Positions 8,580 to 17,288 are shown, counted from the stretch's first letter. The stretch: 64,000 bases of DNA from Bacillota bacterium (GCA_013178275.1 JABLWZ010000015.1:46020-110019), one strand, 5' to 3'. The notes: generated by a model not told the origin, from the letters alone. Translations and numbers: made by a program.

Positions 8580-9335
8580 ATGATACTTACTGAAACCGCG
8601 GCGGCCTCGTACCGATCAGCAGCCAGAGCATTATTAGCTACCACGAGCCCAATCCAGGAACTGATCAGCACATACGGGAACACCCATAGCTACTGCAACC
8701 GGCAGGCGATAGAGATCATGGCCAATGATGGCTGGCGGGAGGAAAGCCGCATCGCCCGCCAGTATGAAAAGGAGATCAACGAGGGTTCGGCCTGGGCTGA
8801 CCAGGGATGGAAGAACGTGGGACACTATTATAATCCGGCGGTTGGCCGGGGGCTGTCTACCTGGCCCAGTGCAGTGGATGAATTTTCAAAGTACCTGAAG
8901 GCGGCAAAGCAGTGCATCCGGGACCGCAAACCGGGACTGGCCTTCTTTAACCTGGGAGCGGCCGCCCACCTGGTCCAGGACCTGTGCGTACCTCATCACT
9001 CCCGAAACATGATCCTGGCCGGCCATATGCAGTACGAGAAGTGGGTGGAGAAACGCGCCGAAGACTATCTGGTAGACCGGGGCGGTGTTTACGAAGAAGG
9101 CGAGACGGCTTTTGAAAGATGGGCAGTAGAAAACGCGGCTGCATCATACGACTGGTTTACCGCGGTCAAAACCGCTTCCAACCGGGGATTTCACTTGGTG
9201 ACCAGCATCCTGCTGCCCCAGGCCCAGAGAAGCACGGCCGGGTTTTTTCAACAATTTATCAAAAGGGTTTATCTAGATACCGGAGACGGAACGGGGAACG
9301 AGTTTGAATCTTGTAAAGAATGCAATTCGAATTAA
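8580..9335 (+). CDS. Zinc-dependent phospholipase C family protein
   Basis: A 251-residue member of the zinc-dependent phospholipase C fold (B. cereus PLC, clostridial alpha-toxin catalytic domain). Candidate zinc ligands in order are His36 (THSYCN), Asp74 (WADQGW), His82 (GHYYNP), His130 and Asp134 (AAHLVQD), His140 (PHHSR), His149 and Glu153 (GHMQYEKW). The HxxxD...H...HxxxE spacing matches the family. There is no evident Sec signal peptide and no toxin-type C-terminal domain. If active, it could release phosphoryl head groups from the cell's own phospholipids. The PhoP boxes upstream and the following glycolipid-type glycosyltransferase suggest phosphate-starvation lipid turnover; this is inference. 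ATG 8580 follows GGGAGGAGG. Confidence 0.8.
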   Translation: MILTETAAASYRSAARALLATTSPIQELISTYGNTHSYCNRQAIEIMANDGWREESRIARQYEKEINEGSAWADQGWKNVGHYYNPAVGRGLSTWPSAVDEFSKYLKAAKQCIRDRKPGLAFFNLGAAAHLVQDLCVPHHSRNMILAGHMQYEKWVEKRAEDYLVDRGGVYEEGETAFERWAVENAAASYDWFTAVKTASNRGFHLVTSILLPQAQRSTAGFFQQFIKRVYLDTGDGTGNEFESCKECNSN

Positions 9336-11631
9336 AGACTTCCTGGCCAGGCTGCAGTCGGAGAAAGACAAAAAGGCCGGTCGGATCGACTCGGTCAGCA
9401 CACTCCCCTTTCTTAACGCGGTCTTCGATGACATCGCCGAGTACCTGTCGAGGGCGGGAAAGAGCTGTCTTTTCTTTATCGACATCAGCGGTTTCAGCGT
9501 GATCGAACGGCAGTATGGACAGGTGGTGTGCGAAACGATACTGAAAAACATCGGCCGGGCGCTCCCCGGGATGCCGATAGATTTCTTTGGCTACCGCAAA
9601 AAGGTGGCGGTCTGCACCATGGGTGGAGACGATTTTTTGGTGTTCACCGACACCCCGGAGAGGGGAGGCAGCTTCTGCAGCGAGATTGAGAGGCTCCACC
9701 GGGTGTTGGAGGCCTATATCAATAAGGTGAATGCGGAGATGAACCTGAACCAGGGGCTGGAGGTCCATCTCGGCTACACCGAGGTGATACCGCGGGAAGA
9801 TCAGATGGTGGAGAGCATCGTTTACACCGCGGTCAAGGAGGCGACCCAGATGGCCAAGGGTGCGAAAGACTTCGGATACCAGGCGCGGCGTCTGGAACTG
9901 CAGAGGATTGTCTTCGAGCGGGAAATCAGCATGGTCTACCAGCCCATAGTTTCACTCAGAAACGGGCAGACCCTGGGTTTCGAGGCGCTGGCCCGGGGCC
10001 CGTCGGATTCGTTTTTCAGCAGTCCCGCCAACCTGTTTACCTTCGCGGAGCAGCATAATCTCACCCACAACCTGGAGTTGCTATGCCGAGAGAAAGCGAT
10101 AGAGTCATTCAGAAAAAACAGCGACGAAAAGCTGTTTGTGAATATCAATCCCCAGGTCCTGAATGGATCGGGGATTCTCAGCCTGCTGCAGCAGAGAGGG
10201 ATAGAACCGCGGAATGTGGTCATTGAGCTGACCGAACGTTCCGCCATCATCGATCACCAGCAGTTTACCAGGGCGATCGACTATTACCGCCGGCAGGGTT
10301 TGATGCTGGCCATCGACGATGTCGGCACCGGGTACTCCAACCTGCAGACCGTGGCCGAACTCAGACCCGAGTATATAAAGATCGACATGTCCCTGGTCCG
10401 GGGTGTAAACTTCAGCCCCTCCAAAAAGGCCCTGCTGGAAACCATGGTCAACTTCGCGGAGCGGATAAACGCCAGGCTGATAGCGGAAGGGGTCGAAACC
10501 CTGGAAGAGCTGAAGTCCCTGATGGAGATCGGAGTCGGTTACGGGCAGGGATACCTGATAGCCCGTCCCAGCATTACCGGGACCCCGATAAACCAGGAAG
10601 CGATAACTGCCATCACCGACTACACTCAAAAGAAACGGAACTATTTTTCAGACCTCGATACAGCGATCGGGGAGCTGGCCATTCATGAAAGGTGCATCCC
10701 TCCAAGCTATACCGTGCGTCAGGTGGCGAAGATTTTTGAGGACTACCCGCGCCTGTACGGCCTGGTGGTACTGGATGAGGGAGGGATCCACGGGCTGATG
10801 ATGCGGCCGAAGCTGTTCAGCATGCTGGGCAGCCAATACGGTTACGCGCTCTTTATGAACCGCCAGGTCATCGAGGTCCTGGACCCCAACCCGCTGATGG
10901 TTTCCAAAGACACCCCGGTCAGCAAGGTGGCCCAGATGGTGGCCAGCCGGACCGATGAGACCCTGGATGACTTCATCATCATCACCAGCGGGGCCAACTA
11001 CTACGGAGTGGTAATGGTCCGGAGGCTGCTGGAGAGCATGGCCCGCATCCAGATCGAACAGGCCAAAAACTCCAACCCCCTGACCGGGCTCCCGGGCAAC
11101 CTGGTGATAGAGTTCGAGATGAAGCAGAGACTCGAAGCCCTGTCGGTTTTCAGCCTGCTGTGCTTTGACCTGGACAACTTCAAGTGCTTCAACGACGTGT
11201 ACGGTTTCGAACACGGCGACCGGGTGATCAAGATGACCTCGGACATCATACAGAGCACGGTCAACCAGCACGGCTCACCCGAGGACCTGGTGGGGCATAT
11301 CGGCGGGGACGATTTCGTGATAGTGACAGTTCCGGAAAGGGCCGCAATCCTGGCGAATGAGATAATCAAGAGTTTTGACGCCGAGATTCCCAATTACTAT
11401 TCCGACGAGGACCGGAGGCGGGGCAATATATTGGCGGTAAACCGGCGCGGGGTGGTTCAGGAGATTCCGATCATGAGCATCTCGGTCGTCCATGTAAACA
11501 ATAAGAACCGCAGCATCACCAGCTACCTCGAGGTGGGGGAGATAGCCGCCGAGCTGAAACAGCTGGCCAAAAATCGGCCGGGGAGCATATTCTGTGAAGA
11601 CAAAAGAATCGATAGAAAAGGAGTGATTTAA
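9304..11631 (+). CDS. GGDEF-EAL-CBS-GGDEF cyclic-di-GMP signalling protein
   Basis: A 775-residue cytoplasmic protein. Domains in order: an N-terminal GGDEF-type domain (MGGDDFLVF, about residue 117); an EAL domain (FEALARGP, FVNINP, VIELTER, AIDDVGTGYSNL, YIKIDMSLVRG, LIAEGVET) with the catalytic acidic and Lys residues in place; a pair of CBS motifs (about 460-590); and a second GGDEF domain (NPLTGLPGN, DLDNFKCFNDVYG, IGGDDFVIV). Both signature loops read GGDDF rather than GGDEF or GGEEF. The EAL half is probably an active phosphodiesterase; cyclase activity is uncertain. It starts at TTG 9304, overlapping the phospholipase gene by 32 bp, so the two are co-transcribed. CBS pairs often bind adenine nucleotides. 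Confidence 0.9.
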   Translation: MNLVKNAIRIKDFLARLQSEKDKKAGRIDSVSTLPFLNAVFDDIAEYLSRAGKSCLFFIDISGFSVIERQYGQVVCETILKNIGRALPGMPIDFFGYRKKVAVCTMGGDDFLVFTDTPERGGSFCSEIERLHRVLEAYINKVNAEMNLNQGLEVHLGYTEVIPREDQMVESIVYTAVKEATQMAKGAKDFGYQARRLELQRIVFEREISMVYQPIVSLRNGQTLGFEALARGPSDSFFSSPANLFTFAEQHNLTHNLELLCREKAIESFRKNSDEKLFVNINPQVLNGSGILSLLQQRGIEPRNVVIELTERSAIIDHQQFTRAIDYYRRQGLMLAIDDVGTGYSNLQTVAELRPEYIKIDMSLVRGVNFSPSKKALLETMVNFAERINARLIAEGVETLEELKSLMEIGVGYGQGYLIARPSITGTPINQEAITAITDYTQKKRNYFSDLDTAIGELAIHERCIPPSYTVRQVAKIFEDYPRLYGLVVLDEGGIHGLMMRPKLFSMLGSQYGYALFMNRQVIEVLDPNPLMVSKDTPVSKVAQMVASRTDETLDDFIIITSGANYYGVVMVRRLLESMARIQIEQAKNSNPLTGLPGNLVIEFEMKQRLEALSVFSLLCFDLDNFKCFNDVYGFEHGDRVIKMTSDIIQSTVNQHGSPEDLVGHIGGDDFVIVTVPERAAILANEIIKSFDAEIPNYYSDEDRRRGNILAVNRRGVVQEIPIMSISVVHVNNKNRSITSYLEVGEIAAELKQLAKNRPGSIFCEDKRIDRKGVI

Positions 11632-11632
11632 C

Positions 11633-12373
11633 ATGAGGCTGGAGGCGGACCTGCATACCCACACACTTGCCAGCGGCCACGGCTACAGCACCGTCAAGGA
11701 GATGGCGGAAGCGGCCAGTGCCGCGGGATTGAAGATGCTGGCGATCACCGATCACGGGCTCAGTATGCCGGGAGCGCCGCACTACTATCACTTCACCAAC
11801 ACCATCAACTGGCCCCGATACATGGCCGGGGTTGAGGTGCTAAAGGGGGTCGAGGCCAACATCATCGATACCAACGGGCGGCTCGACACCCCGGAAGAGG
11901 TTCTGAAATACCTGGACCTGGTCCTGGCGGGTTTCCACAGTGAAACCTGGTATAACGGCAAAACAGTCGAAGACAACACCCGGGCCATGATAGCGGCCAT
12001 CCGCAACCCCTACGTGCACATCATCGTCCATCCCGGCAACCCGATGTACCCGGTCGACCTGGAAAAGGTGGTTTTGGCCGCCAGGTCTTATGGTAAGGCC
12101 CTGGAGCTGAACAACAACTCATTCCTGGTACGCCCGGGCAGCAGCCCCCGCTGCTACCGGCTGGCCAAGCTGGCCCGACGGCACGGGGTAGCAGTATCTA
12201 TCAACAGCGACGCCCATATCTGCTACAAGGTGGGTGATTTTGAGACCGCGGTCAGCATGGCACAGGAGGCTGGCATCCAGAGCAGCCAGGTGCTGAACTC
12301 CAGCGCCGAAGAGGTCCGCCAGTTCTTGGCTCGCCACAAGCTGAACCGCGAAAGCGGGGTTATGACGAATTAA
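11633..12373 (+). CDS. PHP-domain phosphatase/hydrolase, YcdX-like
   Basis: A 246-residue PHP-family metal-dependent phosphoesterase. Metal-binding motifs are DLHTHT (residues 6-11), ITDHG, an E/H pair (GVEANI, GFHSE), HPGNP and INSDAHICYKVG near the end. The size and order match E. coli YcdX-type proteins, which act on small phosphate esters. It starts 1 bp after the GGDEF/EAL gene stop, so it is in the same operon. A PHP enzyme (PhnPP) acts on the cyclic phosphate of the C-P lyase pathway in Eggerthella. This one is nearer YcdX by eye and sits outside the phn operon, so such a role is only a possibility. Confidence 0.85.
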   Translation: MRLEADLHTHTLASGHGYSTVKEMAEAASAAGLKMLAITDHGLSMPGAPHYYHFTNTINWPRYMAGVEVLKGVEANIIDTNGRLDTPEEVLKYLDLVLAGFHSETWYNGKTVEDNTRAMIAAIRNPYVHIIVHPGNPMYPVDLEKVVLAARSYGKALELNNNSFLVRPGSSPRCYRLAKLARRHGVAVSINSDAHICYKVGDFETAVSMAQEAGIQSSQVLNSSAEEVRQFLARHKLNRESGVMTN

Positions 12374-12501
12374 CGGAACAGGTTCTTGTAGTAATCAATG
12401 GTATTAACCGGGGCAGTCATGTAGATGGTGATCACGACTGCGGCTATAACCAGTCCCACCGCGGCTCCTTTTAACAGATCGATAAGGTTATCCGGCGTCA
12501 T
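12370..12501 (-). CDS. 43-residue single-pass membrane protein, convergent with the PHP gene
   Basis: A short minus-strand gene encodes MTPDNLIDLLKGAAVG... with a hydrophobic helix at about residues 12-30 and a charged end (YYKNLFR). A GAAAGG ribosome site precedes the ATG at 12501. Its stop codon overlaps the PHP gene stop tail to tail. On the minus strand a TAAAAT hexamer (12540-12535) lies 15 bp beyond the last of four 11-bp-spaced TTAA repeats. That is the same phasing as at pstC, so this small gene looks Pho-controlled. I do not recognise its family. Confidence 0.55.
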   Translation of the reverse strand: MTPDNLIDLLKGAAVGLVIAAVVITIYMTAPVNTIDYYKNLFR

Positions 12502-12534
12502 TTTACCATCATCCTTTCGGAGCTTCTCCCGGCC

Positions 12535-12588
12535 ATTTTAATAAAGGGTTATTAAATAAGGATTAAGATGCGGTTAACAATTGGTTAA
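12535..12588. promoter_or_regulatory. PhoP box series between the small membrane protein gene and the GT4 gene
   Basis: Perfect TTAA repeats begin at 12552, 12563, 12574 and 12585, exactly 11 bp apart. Read on the minus strand they are TTAACC, TTAACC and TTAATC followed by a TAAAAT -10 at 12540-12535 with the 15-bp phasing seen at other sites. I see no good -10 on the plus strand, although the GT4 gene starts at 12622, so control of GT4 from here is less certain. Confidence 0.7.
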
Positions 12589-12621
12589 GCTGCCAGTTTA
12601 TTTTTGAAAGGAGATAAGGAC

Positions 12622-13770
12622 ATGCGGATAGCACTGTTCAGTGATACCTCGCTGAATCAGATCAACGGGGTGGCGGTAAACCTGTTGAAGATGAAAGATT
12701 ACATGGATCGAAAGGGAATACAGTACCGATTTTTTGTACCAGGCGCCAGTTCCGACCGCAATGTCCTGGGCAGCATCATAAATTCCCGCAGCTTTAACTT
12801 CCTCCTTTACCCCGAGTGCAGAATCGCCCTGCCCCGATACGATGTAATCAAAAAAGAACTCGACCGGTTCAGGCCGGATATCATCCACCTGGTGAACGAG
12901 TTTTCCATGGGACTGGCGGGACTAAAGTACGGGCTGGGCAACCACCTCCCCCTAGTCGGGTCGTTCCATACCAACATCCCCGGGTACCTGAGATATTACC
13001 GGGCGGGCTTTCTGGAAAACACCGCCTGGAGGTACATGAGGTGGTTCCACGGTCACTGCCTGGTGAACTTCTGCCCCTCGATCGATACCATGGAAGAACT
13101 GGATAAACGGGGTTTCATAAACCCTGAGGTGCTGGAGAACGGCATCGATACTGACAGATTCAGCCCAGTTTGGCGTGACCGGGGGGTGCTCGAAAAGTAC
13201 GGGATCGCAGAAAGCACTGTCCTGCTTTACGTGGGCCGGGTAGCGCCAGAAAAGGACCTGGACCTGCTGCTCGACGCCATGGAACTGCTGAACCGCAGCG
13301 GCGTCGACTGCCGGCTCCTGGTGGTGGGGGATGGTCCCTCCCGCAAAAAGCTGGAGGCCAGGAACGTGGACAACGTGGTCTTCGCCGGCTACCTGACCGG
13401 GGAGGAACTCCTGACGGTGTTTGCCTCCGCCGACATCTTCGCCTTTCCCTCCCGCACGGAGACCTTCGGCAATGTGGTGCTGGAGGCCATGTCCTCCGGA
13501 CTGCCGGTGGCGGCTGTTTACGGGGGAGGGGTCAGAGACCACCTGCTGCACCTCCAAAACGGGATAGCCTGCGAACCGGGAGACTGCCGCGCGATGGCGG
13601 ACGCCCTGCAGCGGCTGGTGGAAGACCCCGGGCTGCGGGAAACCCTGGGAAGAAACGCCCGGGAGTACGCCCTGACCAAGAGCTGGAACCGGGTATTCGA
13701 CGAGCTGTTCGAGAGCTACCGTGCCATCACTGAAGAGTGGTACGGCGTGGATAACCGGATGACAGCCTGA
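12622..13770 (+). CDS. GT4-family glycosyltransferase, probable glycolipid synthase
   Basis: A 382-residue GT-B glycosyltransferase. The N-terminal acceptor domain begins MRIALFSDTSLNQINGVA and contains HLVNEFSMGLAGL. The C-terminal nucleotide-sugar domain has LLYVGRVAPEKDLDLLLDA, VVGDGP, and the E(x7)E-type motif in RTETFGNVVLEAMSSGLPV. It resembles enzymes that glycosylate diacylglycerol or phosphatidylinositol. A paralogue lies at 46876-48027. I chose ATG 12622 because AAAGGAG (12607-12613) sits 8 bp upstream; an in-frame TTG at 12604 is unlikely. The adjacent PhoP boxes and the phospholipase suggest membrane lipid replacement under phosphate limitation. Acceptor and donor sugar are unknown. 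Confidence 0.85.
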   Translation: MRIALFSDTSLNQINGVAVNLLKMKDYMDRKGIQYRFFVPGASSDRNVLGSIINSRSFNFLLYPECRIALPRYDVIKKELDRFRPDIIHLVNEFSMGLAGLKYGLGNHLPLVGSFHTNIPGYLRYYRAGFLENTAWRYMRWFHGHCLVNFCPSIDTMEELDKRGFINPEVLENGIDTDRFSPVWRDRGVLEKYGIAESTVLLYVGRVAPEKDLDLLLDAMELLNRSGVDCRLLVVGDGPSRKKLEARNVDNVVFAGYLTGEELLTVFASADIFAFPSRTETFGNVVLEAMSSGLPVAAVYGGGVRDHLLHLQNGIACEPGDCRAMADALQRLVEDPGLRETLGRNAREYALTKSWNRVFDELFESYRAITEEWYGVDNRMTA

Positions 13771-13778
13771 AGCAAGTT

Positions 13779-13831
13779 TTACAAAAGATTAACTAACTCC
13801 TAATACCGGTTTCAAAATGCTGTGAAATAAT
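13779..13831 (+). promoter_or_regulatory. Probable PhoP boxes and -10 upstream of phnF
   Basis: Degenerate repeats start at 13779 (TTAC), 13789 (TTAA), 13800 (CTAA) and 13811 (TTCA), near the 11-bp lattice. AATAAT at 13826-13831 is 15 bp after the last repeat start and matches TATAAT at five of six bases. Weaker than the other sites, but with the same geometry. Confidence 0.5.
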
Positions 13832-13911
13832 GGGGGCAATCCAAAAGAAAACTGCCGCTTACTCGATGTGCTGTTCTGTTATAGAGCGGCACAAGTGTTT
13901 ATAGGGAAGAT

Positions 13912-13927
13912 GTCTAGACGTCTATAC
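13912..13927 (+). promoter_or_regulatory. Tandem PhnF-type operator half-sites in the phnF leader
   Basis: GTCTAGAC (13912-13919) and GTCTATAC (13920-13927) abut each other, and both fit the GTnTAnAC core used by HutC/PhnF-type GntR regulators. They lie between the probable -10 (13826) and the phnF start (13955), a good place for autorepression. The link to PhnF is inference. Confidence 0.5.
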
Positions 13928-13954
13928 TGCGAGTTTTCCGGGGAGGCGCGGAAA

Positions 13955-14683
13955 ATGATCGATCGGGAGAACGGCATACCTTACTACCGCCAGGTGATGG
14001 ACCTGGTTGAAGAACAGATAGCGGCTAAGGTTTTCAAGGAGGGGGATCAGCTCCCCTCGGAGACCGAACTCTCGGGAGTCTATGGGGTAAACCGCCATAC
14101 GATCCGCCAGGCCCTGGGGGAACTGTGCCGCTCGGGGGTGGTGTACCGGGTAAAGGGACGCGGGACTTTCATAGCCAAACGACCGCTGAACTGCATCGAG
14201 TACAAGCTTACTCCCAAGAACCGGTTTTCCGAAAATATCCTGGAAATCGGAGGCATCCCATCGTGCCGGGTGCTGAAATCCAGCCAGATGGCGGCTCCCG
14301 ACCAGATTGCCGAATTGCTTCGGCTGGAGCCGGGTGAGCAGGTCTACTATTTTGAAATTCTGCGGATGGTCAACGGCCATCCGTTTCTCATCTCATACAA
14401 CTTTGCACCGGTGAGGAGGGTGCCGGGGATGCTCGAGAGGCTGCAGGGTTTAAGGTCCCTCTTCGTGGTCTATCAGGAACACTACGGCATTGCCCTCACC
14501 CGGGAAAAAACCACTGTCCACGCCTCCTTTCCCTCAGCCCCGGAGGCGGTGTGCCTGCAGATCCCGACCAACATGCCGGTGCTCAAGGTGGAAAGCGTCT
14601 TAAAGGACCAGGGTAATCAGTGCATCCAGTACACCTCTTCCTGCTATCGCGGGGATCTGGTGAAGCTGGATGTTGGTTGGTAA
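13955..14683 (+). CDS. phnF: GntR/HutC-family regulator of phosphonate use
   Basis: A 242-residue regulator. The winged helix (YYRQVMDLVEEQIAAKVFKEGDQLPSETELSGVYGVNRHTIRQALGELCRSGVVYRVKGRGTFIA) is followed by a UTRA ligand domain (residues about 85-240) with the GEQVYYFEILRMVNGHPFLISYNFAP pattern of PhnF. ATG 13955 is preceded by GGGGAGG at 13940-13946 and is a better start than upstream in-frame codons (GTG 13868, ATG 13910). It heads the phnDCEGHIJKLM run, which supports the symbol. Confidence 0.85.
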   Translation: MIDRENGIPYYRQVMDLVEEQIAAKVFKEGDQLPSETELSGVYGVNRHTIRQALGELCRSGVVYRVKGRGTFIAKRPLNCIEYKLTPKNRFSENILEIGGIPSCRVLKSSQMAAPDQIAELLRLEPGEQVYYFEILRMVNGHPFLISYNFAPVRRVPGMLERLQGLRSLFVVYQEHYGIALTREKTTVHASFPSAPEAVCLQIPTNMPVLKVESVLKDQGNQCIQYTSSCYRGDLVKLDVGW

Positions 14684-14760
14684 GGGGGGTGTTGGGCTCA
14701 CGAAATTTGAGAAGCAATTATGGGACAGGTTCGATTATTAATGAGGAGGTATGATAAGCA

Positions 14761-15666
14761 ATGCTGCGCAAAAAACTGATGACTGTTGCTACCGTGGTGG
14801 TTTTAGGGTTATCGATGCTTTTGAGCGGGTGCGGAGGGACCAGTGGAGCGAAGCCAACCACGGCCGAGGTCAAGACCCTGCGGGTAGGGGCGATCCCGGC
14901 GGAGGACTCGGAAAAGGTCCGTAAGACATACCAGGCCCTGGGCAGTTACCTGGAGAAGAAGACCGGGATGAAGGTCGAGATATTCGTGGCCACCGACTAC
15001 ACCGGGGTGGTCGAGGCGATGCGGGCGGGCAAGCTCGATGTCGCTCAGTACGGGCCTTTTTCCTACATCCTGGCCGCTGAAAAGGCCGGGGCGGAAGCCT
15101 TCGTGATGGGCAAGACCAAAGGCTCCACCTCATACAACAGCGTGATCATCACCAAGCCGAACAGCAGCATAAAGACACTGGCCGACCTGAAAGGACACAC
15201 CTTCGCCTTGGTCGACCCGGCCTCGACCTCGGGCAACCTGGTTCCCCGCTCTATATTCAAGAAGAACGGGATCGACCCGGAGAAGGACTTCAAGAGCGTG
15301 ACCTACGCCGGCGGGCACGACTCCGCGGTGCTGGCGCTGAAGAACGACAAGGTCGAAGCGGCCGCCACCCACAACCTCAATATCGACAAGATGAAACAAG
15401 AGGGAGTTATCACCGACCAGGATTACCGGGTAATCGTCCAGTCCGACCCGATCCCCAACTCCCCCTGGGCGTTCAGCAAGGACCTGTCTCCCGAACTGAA
15501 GGCCAAAATCAAACAGGCGTTTCTCGATGTCGCCAAGGAAGACCCGAGCGCTCTCAACACCTCGGATGGGATGATGGAGAGCTATGAGCCAGCCAATGAC
15601 TCTGACTACAACCCGATCCGGGAGGTCGCCAAAAACCTCAACCTCGACGTAACCAAGCTGAAATAG
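14761..15666 (+). CDS. phnD: Phosphonate ABC transporter substrate-binding lipoprotein
   Basis: A 301-residue periplasmic-type binding protein made as a lipoprotein: a hydrophobic signal is followed by the lipobox LSGC at about residues 20-23. The mature part has TLRVGAIPAEDSEKVRKTYQALGSYLEKKTG, FVATDYTGVVEAMRAGKLDVAQYGPFSYILAAEKAGAEA and VDPASTSGNLVPRSIF, all typical of PhnD. It captures phosphonates (and related phosphorus compounds) for PhnCE. Preceded by GAGGAGGT-like ribosome sequence. Confidence 0.95.
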   Translation: MLRKKLMTVATVVVLGLSMLLSGCGGTSGAKPTTAEVKTLRVGAIPAEDSEKVRKTYQALGSYLEKKTGMKVEIFVATDYTGVVEAMRAGKLDVAQYGPFSYILAAEKAGAEAFVMGKTKGSTSYNSVIITKPNSSIKTLADLKGHTFALVDPASTSGNLVPRSIFKKNGIDPEKDFKSVTYAGGHDSAVLALKNDKVEAAATHNLNIDKMKQEGVITDQDYRVIVQSDPIPNSPWAFSKDLSPELKAKIKQAFLDVAKEDPSALNTSDGMMESYEPANDSDYNPIREVAKNLNLDVTKLK

Positions 15667-15688
15667 GTACATAGCCAGGAGGTGCCAG

Positions 15689-16486
15689 ATGATCCTGATC
15701 AACAGTCTAATGAAAGAATACCCCAACGGGACCAAGGCGCTCAAGGGGATCGACCTCAAGATCCCGAGCGGCCAGTTCGCCGTCGTGTTGGGACAGAGCG
15801 GGGCGGGCAAGTCCACCCTCCTGCGCTGCATCAACGGACTGGTGAGGCCTACCTCAGGCAAGGTCTTTGTCGACGGGGTGCTGGTCCAGGAAAAAAAGGC
15901 GACGGAACACGTGAGGAAGAACGTGGGGATGATCTTCCAGCAGTTTAATCTGGTCAAGCGGCTCACGGTGCTGGAGAACGTGCTCTGCGGTCGGTTGGCC
16001 TACAACAACGTGTTTACCAGCTGCCTCAAGCTTTTCCCCAAGTCGGACATCGAGTTCGCGCACGAGTGCCTGGACCGGGTAGGACTGGCGGAAAAGGCCT
16101 ATGACCGGGCCGACCAGCTGAGCGGCGGGCAGCAGCAGAGGGTGGGAATCGCCAGGGCGCTGGCGCAGCGGCCCCGGGTTATCCTGGCGGATGAACCGGT
16201 AGCCAGCCTGGACCCCAAGTCAGTCGAGAAGATCATGGATATCTTACGCGGCATCAACCAGCAGGACGGTATCACGGTGGTAGCGAGCCTTCACAACGTC
16301 GATCTCGCTGGGCGTTATGCCCAGCGAGTCATCGGCATCCGCGGGGGAAGGGTGGTGCTGGACAAACCGGCCCAGCAGTTCTGCGACCACGACGTGGACA
16401 CCATATATGACCACCAGGCGGCTGAACCGGACTTTGCATTGACAGGTGGAATTGAACCATGGGAGAAAAAAGCGGCGTCACTTTAA
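15689..16486 (+). CDS. phnC: Phosphonate ABC transporter ATP-binding protein
   Basis: A 265-residue ABC ATPase with Walker A GQSGAGKSTLL, Q-loop IFQQFNLV, signature [15 protein letters not shown], Walker B VILADEPVASLDP and the H-loop SLHNVDLA. This order and the HNVD motif are characteristic of PhnC. ATG 15689 follows AGGAGGTG. It overlaps phnE by 28 bp. Confidence 0.95.
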   Translation: MILINSLMKEYPNGTKALKGIDLKIPSGQFAVVLGQSGAGKSTLLRCINGLVRPTSGKVFVDGVLVQEKKATEHVRKNVGMIFQQFNLVKRLTVLENVLCGRLAYNNVFTSCLKLFPKSDIEFAHECLDRVGLAEKAYDRADQLSGGQQQRVGIARALAQRPRVILADEPVASLDPKSVEKIMDILRGINQQDGITVVASLHNVDLAGRYAQRVIGIRGGRVVLDKPAQQFCDHDVDTIYDHQAAEPDFALTGGIEPWEKKAASL

Positions 16487-17271
16487 ACCCGGCCATACCC
16501 TGGCCCAAAGACCCGAAATCCAACCTGCGCTGGGTTCTGCTGGGGATATTCCTGCTTCTGGTATTTGGCTGGAGCGCGGAAGGGACCAACCTGAGCATAT
16601 CTGAACTGGTGCGTGGTTACCCCGGGCTGGTGGACATCGTGTCGCGGATGTTCCCTCCCAGCCTGGAAGCGATTCCCCGCCTGATCGATCCCAGTCTGGA
16701 GACCATCCAGATTTCGATCTGGGGAACCACCCTGGCGATCATCATGGCGATTCCCATCGGCCTGACCGCGGCCCGGAACATATCACCCCATCCGGCCATC
16801 TACCAGTTCAGCCGGTTTATCCTCAGCGCCGCGCGGTCGATAAACGAGATAGTCTTCGCCCTGGTCTTCGTTGCCGCCGTCGGCCTGGGGCCTTTTCCAG
16901 GGGTGCTGGCCCTAGCCTGCCATTCGGTGGGAATGCTGGGCAAGTTTCTGGCTGACAGCATCGAGCATACCGACCCGGGGCCGCTCGAAGCCCTGAAAGC
17001 GACCGGCGCTAATAAGTGGCAGGTTATAGCCTACGCCGTAATACCCCAGATCATGCCCGAGTTCGTAAACCTGTGCCTTTACCGCTGGGAGATCAACTTC
17101 CGTTCCGCCACCACCCTGGGGATAGTGGGCGCGGGAGGAATCGGGTTCGAGCTGATCAGCAGCATGCGGCTCTTTATGTACCACGACATGACCACCATCG
17201 TGTTGGTGATTTTCCTGACCGTTACCGCGGTGGATTCCATATCATCGTACGTACGGTCGCGGATCATATGA
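16459..17271 (+). CDS. phnE: Phosphonate ABC transporter permease
   Basis: A 270-residue inner-membrane permease with about five to six hydrophobic segments, starting near residue 23 (WVLLGIFLLLVFGW). It includes the EAA-type loop SIEHTDPGPLEALKATGANKWQVIAYAVIPQIMPEF and the GAGGIGFELISSMRLF end typical of PhnE. The ATG at 16459 lies inside the phnC end with AGGTGG upstream. Only one permease gene is present, which is usual for Firmicutes. Confidence 0.93.
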   Translation: MGEKSGVTLNPAIPWPKDPKSNLRWVLLGIFLLLVFGWSAEGTNLSISELVRGYPGLVDIVSRMFPPSLEAIPRLIDPSLETIQISIWGTTLAIIMAIPIGLTAARNISPHPAIYQFSRFILSAARSINEIVFALVFVAAVGLGPFPGVLALACHSVGMLGKFLADSIEHTDPGPLEALKATGANKWQVIAYAVIPQIMPEFVNLCLYRWEINFRSATTLGIVGAGGIGFELISSMRLFMYHDMTTIVLVIFLTVTAVDSISSYVRSRII

Positions 17272-17288
17272 ACCGGGAGGGACCAAGA

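Noticed and set aside
17016..17288. Upstream extension of the phnG frame
   Set aside because: It lies entirely inside phnE in another frame; the ribosome site GGGAGGG and TTG 17289 explain the phnG start.
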